Source: an uncultured Clostridia bacterium
GTDB taxonomy: Bacteria; Bacillota; Clostridia; TANB77; CAG-508
DNA: 7,746 nucleotides
NCBI GenBank assembly: GCA_947628885.1
Contig: CANRBO010000058.1
Location: forward strand, 1-7,746
Direction of reading: 5' to 3'
Made by a program: the position numbers and the translations under genes. Under the pieces are notes generated by a model. That model saw only the letters and a list, made by a program, of their open reading frames with translations. It did no database searches and was not told the DNA's origin. Below are positions 1 through 3,967 of the stretch, in pieces (the first letter of the stretch is position 1; the number at the start of each line of letters is the position of its first letter).

Positions 1-546
1 TTTTCGTTTTTAGAGCCTTGTCACAGAATTGATAGAAATACATTAGGTCTTGTTTTATATGCTAAAAATGCAGATAGCTTGAATATACTATTAGATAAGT
101 TTAAGAATCATGAAATTGAAAAGCACTACATTGCTTGCTGTTATGGTCATGCTAAGAAATGTGATAATTTATCTGCTTATCTTTTTAAAGATAGCAAGAA
201 GTCTCTAGTGTACATATCTGATGTGCCTAAAAAGCATTACTCTAAAATTCAAACATCATACAAATTGATTGATTACAATGCTGATAGCAATCTTTCTCTT
301 CTTGATATTACTCTTCATACTGGTAAAACGCATCAAATTCGCGCTCATTTGGCTCATTGTTCTCTACCTATTATTGGTGACGGAAAATATGGGTCTTATG
401 AATTGAATAAGAGATTTAAAGTTTACAGCCAGTTGCTTTGCAGTTATAGTTTGAGTTTCAATTTTCATACAGATGCTGGTCTTTTAAATTATTTAAATGG
501 CAAGACAATTTCTTTAAAAGATGTACCTTTTAACCTTTTATTTTAA
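1..546 (+). CDS. RluA-family pseudouridine synthase, C-terminal part (5' end outside window)
   Basis: Enzymes of this family convert uridine to pseudouridine at specific sites in 23S rRNA or tRNA. The reading frame is open from base 1 and stops with TAA at 544-546, giving 181 visible residues. The start and any N-terminal S4 RNA-binding domain lie to the left. Visible residues 8-14 read HRIDRNT, the family's catalytic motif HRLDxxT, with the catalytic Asp at visible residue 11 (bases 31-33). It is followed by LGLVLYAKN, as expected. A second family signature, TGKTHQIRAHL, is at about visible residues 107-117, followed by IIGDGKYG. Both signatures have the usual spacing, so the catalytic domain looks intact. 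The exact target (RluC, RluD or RluB-like substrate) cannot be read from this fragment. No strong terminator follows before traX. Confidence 0.9.
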   Translation, partial: FSFLEPCHRIDRNTLGLVLYAKNADSLNILLDKFKNHEIEKHYIACCYGHAKKCDNLSAYLFKDSKKSLVYISDVPKKHYSKIQTSYKLIDYNADSNLSLLDITLHTGKTHQIRAHLAHCSLPIIGDGKYGSYELNKRFKVYSQLLCSYSLSFNFHTDAGLLNYLNGKTISLKDVPFNLLF

Positions 547-557
547 TTATAAATATA

Positions 558-585
558 TTTACTTTTGGTTTATAATTATTAATAT
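558..585 (+). promoter_or_regulatory. weak candidate promoter for the traX leader
   Basis: A perfect TATAAT hexamer lies at 571-576, but no good -35 box is at the right distance upstream. An alternative pair is TTTACT (558-563) with TAATAT (580-585) at a 16-bp spacing, each matching consensus at 4 of 6 positions. In DNA this AT-rich such matches arise by chance, so this is only a placeholder for where traX transcription might begin. Confidence 0.2.
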
Positions 586-596
586 GTACATTATAA

Positions 597-638
597 GGTT
601 GTTCAAAATCTTTTTCAAGATCCTGTAGTGTTACAACC
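597..638 (+). other. nested inverted repeats in the rluA-traX gap
   Basis: GGTTGT (597-602) is complementary to ACAACC (633-638). Between them, ATCTT (608-612) pairs with AAGAT (617-621) across a four-base loop. The result would be a small nested RNA structure. There is no T-run after it, so it is a poor terminator. It may be a leader structure for traX, or chance pairing. Confidence 0.3.
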
Positions 639-713
639 AATAAATATCTTTTCACAATTTGCTATTGAAGTAAATTTTTTGATGATTAAATAAAATATTA
701 TAGATAGGAGCCT

Positions 714-733
714 GTAAATGTTTTTACATTTAC
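714..733 (+). promoter_or_regulatory. perfect 8-bp hairpin between the ribosome binding site and the traX start
   Basis: GTAAATGT (714-721) and ACATTTAC (726-733) form a perfect stem with a TTTT loop. The stem contains the ATG of the six-codon leader ORF and lies directly after AGGAG (706-710). If folded in mRNA it would hide the leader ATG. It would also cut the effective distance from AGGAG to the traX ATG at 746 to about 15 bases. It is AT-rich, so its stability is moderate. Confidence 0.45.
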
Positions 734-738
734 TTTGA
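718..738 (+). CDS. possible six-codon leader ORF upstream of traX
   Basis: AGGAG at 706-710 stands seven bases before an ATG at 718. That ATG opens a tiny frame encoding MFLHLL and ends with TGA at 736-738. This is the best ribosome binding site in the gap. The traX ATG at 746 begins seven bases after the TGA and has no good site of its own. The arrangement suggests translational coupling or reinitiation from a leader peptide onto traX. The alternative is that the hairpin at 714-733 loops out and brings AGGAG nearer to the traX start. Both are inferences; the spacing is what the sequence shows. Confidence 0.35.
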   Translation: MFLHLL

Positions 739-745
739 AAAAAAT

Positions 746-1477
746 ATGTCTAGTTTTATTTTAAAATTAATTGCTATTATTACAATGTTGTGTGACCATG
801 CTGGTGATGCTTTCATTGGATCGTTATCAATATTTAATGTTATTGGTAGGATTGCTTTTCCTATTTTTGCATTTCAGCTTGCTGTTGGTTACAAGCATAC
901 CAAAAATATAAAAAAATACTTTACTAGGCTGATTTCTTTTGCGTTCATCTCTCAGATTCCTTTTACTATTTTATTATATATTGCTAATCGTAGTAATTTG
1001 AATTTGTTTGATTATTTATTTAGCAATATTGTGTCTAGTTTGAATATATTTTTTACTTTATCTTTGGGACTTTTGGTTTTATTTATTTTTGAAAATGTTA
1101 ATAATAATTTTATAAAATATTTATCTATTGCCTTAGTTATTGTTATTGCTCAATGTGCTCATGTGGATTATGGTGCTTGGGGCGTATTTTTGATATTTTT
1201 CATTTACCTTTTCTGTCCTACAGTAAATGATAACAAGCATGGTGCTTTGGATAATACCATTTTCATATTGGGATACTTGGTTTTATGTATCGTGAAATAC
1301 CTTCCTTCTTTTGGTGTTTCAGCTACTCAATGGCTTATCCCTATTTTGCTTTTTACTTTCTTGCCTTTTATTTTCATGCTTTTATACAATGGTAAAAAAG
1401 GTCCTTCTTTAAAATATTTCTTTTATGCTTTTTATCCATTACATCTTATTATTTTAGATTTAATCTATCTTTTATAA
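746..1477 (+). CDS. TraX-family integral membrane protein
   Basis: This 243-residue, very hydrophobic protein has about six or seven predicted membrane segments and belongs to the TraX family. The family is named after the F-plasmid pilin acetylase but is widespread as a chromosomal membrane protein of unproven function in Firmicutes. Supporting motifs are the N-terminal LKLIAIITMLCDH (residues 6-18), GRIAFPIFAFQLAVGY (34-49), RLISFAFISQIPF (61-73), DYGAWGV (141-147) and the C-terminal FFYAFYPLHLIIL (225-237), all in the family order. Length is typical. ATG 746 is chosen because the family N-terminus begins here and no in-frame ATG, GTG or TTG lies upstream before a TAG at 701. It lacks a normally spaced ribosome binding site; the nearest AGGAG is 35 bases upstream and serves a tiny leader ORF. 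No pilin or conjugation gene is nearby, so an acyltransferase role in some surface modification is only a guess. Confidence 0.85.
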   Translation: MSSFILKLIAIITMLCDHAGDAFIGSLSIFNVIGRIAFPIFAFQLAVGYKHTKNIKKYFTRLISFAFISQIPFTILLYIANRSNLNLFDYLFSNIVSSLNIFFTLSLGLLVLFIFENVNNNFIKYLSIALVIVIAQCAHVDYGAWGVFLIFFIYLFCPTVNDNKHGALDNTIFILGYLVLCIVKYLPSFGVSATQWLIPILLFTFLPFIFMLLYNGKKGPSLKYFFYAFYPLHLIILDLIYLL

Positions 1478-1486
1478 AGATTTTTT
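1467..1486 (+). terminator. weak intrinsic terminator overlapping the traX stop
   Basis: ATCTTT (1467-1472) pairs with AAAGAT (1476-1481) across a three-base loop, and a T-run follows immediately, continuing through a series of T-tracts. The hairpin includes the TAA stop at 1475-1477. The stem has only one G-C pair, so efficiency may depend on the long T-rich stretch behind it. Confidence 0.4.
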
Positions 1487-1562
1487 AATATTTTTTTATA
1501 TTTTTTTTATATTTTTTTATATTTTTTTTAATATTTTTTTTAATATTTTTATAAATATTTTT
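1481..1562. repeat. regularly spaced T-tracts (possible curved DNA) between converging genes
   Basis: Eight runs of five to eight T start at 1481, 1491, 1501, 1512, 1522, 1534, 1546 and 1558, separated by short ATA/AATA steps. The first five starts are 10-11 bp apart, matching the DNA helical repeat; the last three intervals are 12 bp. Phased A/T-tracts of this kind are known to bend DNA. The stretch fills most of the 154-bp gap between the 3' ends of traX and gpr. It could act as a termination or supercoiling buffer zone, or be slippage-generated low-complexity sequence. No minus-strand hairpin terminator for gpr is visible here. Confidence 0.8.
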
Positions 1563-1631
1563 ACTATTGTTTGAAAATATTTATCTGTTTTATTTTTGTT
1601 CTCTGTTATTATTAATTTTTTATTAGTAGTG

Positions 1632-2549
1632 TTATTTAGTTAATGCTTGGTTTATTCCTTTTGCGATTATTTCCTTCATATTATCTACTAAATTATCTAT
1701 TTCTTTTGGCATTACTGCTAGATTATATTTGCTTGGTTCTAATACTGTTTTTATCAATTGGTATTTGTCTTCATAAGATGAATTCTCTAAGAAATCAAAT
1801 TCTTCAAATTTATCTATTAATATATCAAATGTATTTGCTACAATTGTTGCCGCTTCTACAATTGTTGGTACTCCAATTGCGATTACTGGCACTCCCATGG
1901 TTTCCATACTTATTTCTTTTCTTCTATTTTCAACTCCCGAACCTGGTATAATTCCTGTGTCGCATATTTGTATTGTTTTTAATAATCTTGATATATTATT
2001 TGAAGCTAATGCATCAATTACAATTATTGCTCCTACATTTATTTTTTCTACTAATCCTTTTAATATTTCTTGTGTTTCTATTCCCGTAGTTCCTAGTACT
2101 CCTGGAGCTATTGCACTGATTTCTCTTGTTCCTTTTGGCAATAGTTCCGGCTTATATTTTAATATGTGTCTTGTTATTTCTAAATCTTTTATAACTTTTG
2201 GTCCTATTGCGTCTGCGGTAGTGTCTTCATTTCCTAGTCCTACAACCAATATTGGACCGTCCTTTTTTTCTAACATTTCTTTTAATTCTTCTGACACTAG
2301 TTTAAATGTGTCTTCTATTCCTTTATTATCAATTATTTCAATATCTTTAACATTTATTGTTGTATAAGTTCCAATTTTTTTATCTATTTTTTTGCTTCCT
2401 TGCTCGTTTAAAACTCTTACTCTTGTTATTTCAAGGTTTCCTGATATTTCTTCATTTTCTGTTTCTATTCCGTCTAAGTCTTTTTTACTAAACTGTTCTT
2501 TACATATTTGCGCTCTTTCATCAGCTAAATCTGTTCTAAAATTATACAT
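1632..2549 (-). CDS. gpr: GPR endopeptidase (germination protease, family A25)
   Basis: GPR degrades the small acid-soluble proteins that coat spore DNA, supplying amino acids during germination. It is made in the forespore as an inactive zymogen that cleaves itself. The 305-residue product starts MYNFRTDLADE, matching the conserved RTDLA segment near the zymogen cleavage site. GNEDTTADAIGPKV (residues 106-119) and IVIDALA (176-182) carry Asp113 and Asp179. Their 66-residue spacing equals that of the essential Asp127 and Asp193 of the Bacillus megaterium enzyme. The segment before RTDLA is only four residues, shorter than in Bacillus, so the propeptide is reduced. Other family motifs are APGVLGTTGIET (148-159), PGSGVENRR (202-210) and IGVPTIVEAATI (225-236). 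ATG 2549 has AAGGA seven bases upstream (2557-2561). The usual neighbours rpsT and spoIIP are absent; transcription probably starts in the leader at 2550-2710. Confidence 0.95.
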   Translation of the reverse strand: MYNFRTDLADERAQICKEQFSKKDLDGIETENEEISGNLEITRVRVLNEQGSKKIDKKIGTYTTINVKDIEIIDNKGIEDTFKLVSEELKEMLEKKDGPILVVGLGNEDTTADAIGPKVIKDLEITRHILKYKPELLPKGTREISAIAPGVLGTTGIETQEILKGLVEKINVGAIIVIDALASNNISRLLKTIQICDTGIIPGSGVENRRKEISMETMGVPVIAIGVPTIVEAATIVANTFDILIDKFEEFDFLENSSYEDKYQLIKTVLEPSKYNLAVMPKEIDNLVDNMKEIIAKGINQALTK

Positions 2550-2582
2550 TTAAAATTCCTTCTCTCTTTAATTTATTACTAA

Positions 2583-2613
2583 ATAATATTTTTTATAAAA
2601 ATACTTTCAATTC
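2583..2613 (-). promoter_or_regulatory. gpr: candidate gpr promoter boxes inside the inverted repeat
   Basis: Two overlapping readings exist on the minus strand. A sigma-A-like pair is TTGAAA (2605-2610) and TATTAT (2583-2588) with a 16-bp spacer, each one mismatch from consensus. A forespore sigma-G-like pair is GAATT (2609-2613) and AATATTA (2584-2590) with an 18-bp spacer, partly matching GnATR and CAnnnTA. gpr is known to be forespore-transcribed by sigma-F and sigma-G in Bacillus, which favours the second on biology and the first on match quality. Neither is secure. Confidence 0.25.
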
Positions 2614-2683
2614 TCACAGTGCAAGTACACTTTCTGCTTACTTATATTTATTAAAAAGCTTGAAAGTATTGATAATTGATTTC

Positions 2684-2706
2684 AAAAAAATATTTAGTAA
2701 CTAAAT
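2684..2706 (-). terminator. weak terminator-like hairpin upstream of gpr
   Basis: On the minus strand, ATTTAG and CTAAAT (2701-2706 and 2692-2697) form a six-base stem with a three-base loop. An A (2691) and seven T (2690-2684) follow. The stem has one G-C pair and shares bases with the right arm of the long inverted repeat, so the two folds exclude each other. It could stop read-through from the repeat array before gpr. Confidence 0.3.
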
Positions 2707-2770
2707 TAATACTATTATGTTTAAAATTATTATTTATTATTCTTTTTTTCTAAATCTATATTAAAAAATT

Positions 2771-2910
2771 AAGTGTGACTTTTTTAAATTCATATTTCAA
2801 AAACTAAGTGTGACTTTTTAAAATTCATATTTCAAAAACTAAGTGTGACTTTTTTAAATTCATATTTCAAAAACTAAATGTGATTTTCCCAAACTTATAT
2901 TCATAAGGCA
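2771..2910. repeat. 35-bp tandem repeat array, four units
   Basis: Units start at 2771, 2806, 2841 and 2876, exactly 35 bp apart. Units 1 and 3 are identical, unit 2 has one substitution, and unit 4 matches at 22 of 35 positions. A further degraded unit may precede 2771. Each unit has a constant block CTAAGTGTGAC, which straddles the unit boundary, and a 24-bp imperfect palindrome (2780-2803 in the first unit). In that palindrome a T-run pairs with an A-run and AAAT pairs with ATTT around TCAT. The period is not a multiple of three, so it is not coding. There are no unique spacers, so it is not CRISPR. It resembles an iteron-like binding array or recent slippage duplication. Confidence 0.95.
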
Positions 2911-2921
2911 CCTTCACCAAT

Positions 2922-2949
2922 TTAATATGACAAAAAAAATAAATGTCAA
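2922..2949 (-). promoter_or_regulatory. promoter-like signal embedded in the holA terminator
   Basis: On the minus strand a perfect TTGACA (2944-2949) lies in the 3' arm of the holA terminator stem. With a 16-bp spacer it is followed by TATTAA (2922-2927, four of six consensus matches). An 18-bp spacer gives TTAAAT instead. If active, transcription would start near 2915 and run through the 35-bp repeats toward gpr. The spacer is mostly the terminator T-run, so the match may be incidental. Confidence 0.3.
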
Positions 2950-2969
2950 CACTTTTTGTGTCCACATTT
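2932..2969 (-). terminator. intrinsic terminator of holA
   Basis: On the minus strand, 12-base arms (2958-2969 and 2941-2952) pair with a single G-G mismatch around a five-A loop. They are followed by A and eight T (2940-2932). It begins 28 bases after the holA stop. This is the strongest intrinsic terminator in the window. It marks the end of the leftward holA transcript. Confidence 0.8.
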
Positions 2970-2997
2970 ATCTTAATCTCTTCTCTTTATTTACAGT

Positions 2998-3933
2998 TTA
3001 TGCACAATATCTGCATAAAATTGATTCCAATCCAACATCTAAATCGATATTGCCGTTTTTTGAAAATTCATCTAATTTAATTAATTCTTCAATTAAATTT
3101 CTTAATTCTTGTTCATCAAAGAATTTTGCTTGGTTTTGATACTTAGTTACTAGAAATATCTGATTTGGCTTTAGTTTTAAATTTTGTGCTATATTTATTC
3201 CTTTCGATATTTTTACAATATACAATTTTTTAAAGTGATTATACAACATTATTAAAATCCTTTGAACTGGCTCTTTTGCGTATACCAAATTATGCAAAAC
3301 ATTTATTGATTCTTTTATATTTTTCCTTCCTAGATTATCTGTTAGGTCAAATATAATACTTTCTGTCTTTTTTATTGTTAGATTATCTATGTCGTCTTTT
3401 ATGATTTCTCCACCTTTTCCTTTATATTCAATGAGTTTTCTTAGTTCATTGATTACATCTGCCATATTTGTTCCGACACATTCTATAAAATACTGTGCTG
3501 TATTTTCCTTTATATTTACTCCATAAGCTGATGATATTGATTTTATCTTTGCAATGATTTCGTGTGCTTTCATTTCATTGCACTCTTTTATTGTTGCCTT
3601 TTTTTGCAATGCCTTGTAAAGTGCTGTTGTTTTATCTATTTCATCTTCTATTATTACTAATTCGATTCCTTCTAGCTCATTTGAATTAATGTAGTCTGCT
3701 AATTTGTCTCCGTCTTGATTTTTCTTTTTTACAAGGTTGCTATTTCTTGCGACAATTAATTTTTTTTCATATCCAAACGCTGGAGTTTCAATATCTGAAA
3801 TTATATTTTGAGAATTATTTTGGTCTATTTGAATATAATTGATTCCTAGACTTACTTCTCCAAAATTTTTCATTATTTTTTTTAGATATTCATTTTTTAT
3901 GTAATTATCTTCTCCATATAATAAATATATCAA
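2998..3933 (-). CDS. holA: DNA polymerase III, delta subunit
   Basis: The delta subunit is part of the clamp-loader complex. It opens the sliding beta clamp so it can be placed on primed DNA at the replication fork. The 311-residue product begins MIYLLYGEDNYIKNEYLKKI, matching the family N-terminus (a short strand, then LxGxDxYL-like segment and helix). Later segments such as ECVGTNMADVINELRKLIEY (about 148-167) and the hydrophilic helical C-terminal domain ending LESILCRYCA also fit. Length is near the usual 320-340 residues. The start codon is TTG at 3931-3933, supported by the N-terminal alignment and by AAGGAG eight bases upstream. The gene begins 34 bp after the debranching enzyme stop with no terminator between, so the two are probably cotranscribed. 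It ends at an intrinsic terminator at 2932-2969. rpsT, its usual neighbour, is not present. Confidence 0.93.
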   Translation of the reverse strand: MIYLLYGEDNYIKNEYLKKIMKNFGEVSLGINYIQIDQNNSQNIISDIETPAFGYEKKLIVARNSNLVKKKNQDGDKLADYINSNELEGIELVIIEDEIDKTTALYKALQKKATIKECNEMKAHEIIAKIKSISSAYGVNIKENTAQYFIECVGTNMADVINELRKLIEYKGKGGEIIKDDIDNLTIKKTESIIFDLTDNLGRKNIKESINVLHNLVYAKEPVQRILIMLYNHFKKLYIVKISKGINIAQNLKLKPNQIFLVTKYQNQAKFFDEQELRNLIEELIKLDEFSKNGNIDLDVGLESILCRYCA

Positions 3934-3941
3934 ATTCGCTT

Positions 3942-3947
3942 CTCCTT
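3942..3947 (-). promoter_or_regulatory. holA: ribosome binding site that fixes the holA TTG start
   Basis: AAGGAG on the minus strand lies eight bases before the TTG at 3931-3933. The good match and spacing support TTG initiation at the position where the family N-terminus begins. Confidence 0.75.
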
Positions 3948-3967
3948 TTAATTAATATACAGCAATT

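Larger units (their letters stand above)
2568..2709. repeat. about 142-bp element bounded by inverted repeats in the gpr leader
   Basis: The left end TTAATTTA-TTACTAAATA (2568-2585) is complementary to the right end 2691-2709 with a single unpaired base (C2701), giving 18 paired bases. A second, perfect 11-bp pair lies inside: AATACTTTCAA (2600-2610) and TTGAAAGTATT (2660-2670). Within the 49-base centre, AGTG and CACT flank a six-base loop. The design resembles a miniature inverted-repeat element or a long structured 5' leader RNA of gpr. No target-site duplication can be assigned with confidence in this AT-rich context. Whether other copies exist cannot be seen here. Confidence 0.6.
2550..2997. 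other. 448-bp intergenic region between holA and gpr, rich in repeats, no gene found
   Basis: Read in the direction of gpr (right to left), this gap holds the holA terminator with an overlapping promoter-like signal (2922-2969) and a 35-bp tandem array (2771-2910). A weak terminator-like hairpin follows (2684-2706), then a long inverted repeat (2568-2709) with promoter-like boxes (2583-2613), and the gpr ribosome binding site (2557-2561). No ORF of useful length exists on either strand. I looked for the ribosomal protein S20 gene expected at this place and saw no trace of it. Confidence 0.8.

Noticed and set aside
79..81. TTG as start of the RluA-type gene
   Set aside because: The catalytic HRIDRNT motif is encoded in the same open frame upstream of it, so the gene enters from outside the window.
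1643..2367. Plus-strand ORFs opposite gpr
   Set aside because: They are low-complexity, Leu/Ser/Ile-rich antisense frames of a clear gpr gene, with no family motifs.
2860..2904. 14-codon minus-strand ORF (MNISLGKSHLVFEI) with GAAGG upstream
   Set aside because: It ends inside the repeat array, resembles nothing I know, and its ribosome binding site would overlap the start of the only candidate transcript.
2771..2910. CRISPR array
   Set aside because: Repeats are directly abutting with a 35-bp period and no unique spacers, and no cas genes are present.
2550..2997. Degraded rpsT gene or riboswitch/T-box leader
   Set aside because: No Lys/Ala-rich S20-like frame and no T-box or known riboswitch consensus could be found in this gap on either strand.
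2927..3139. Plus-strand 70-codon ORF across the holA 3' end
   Set aside because: It reads through the holA terminator and the antisense strand of holA, and has no recognisable protein features.
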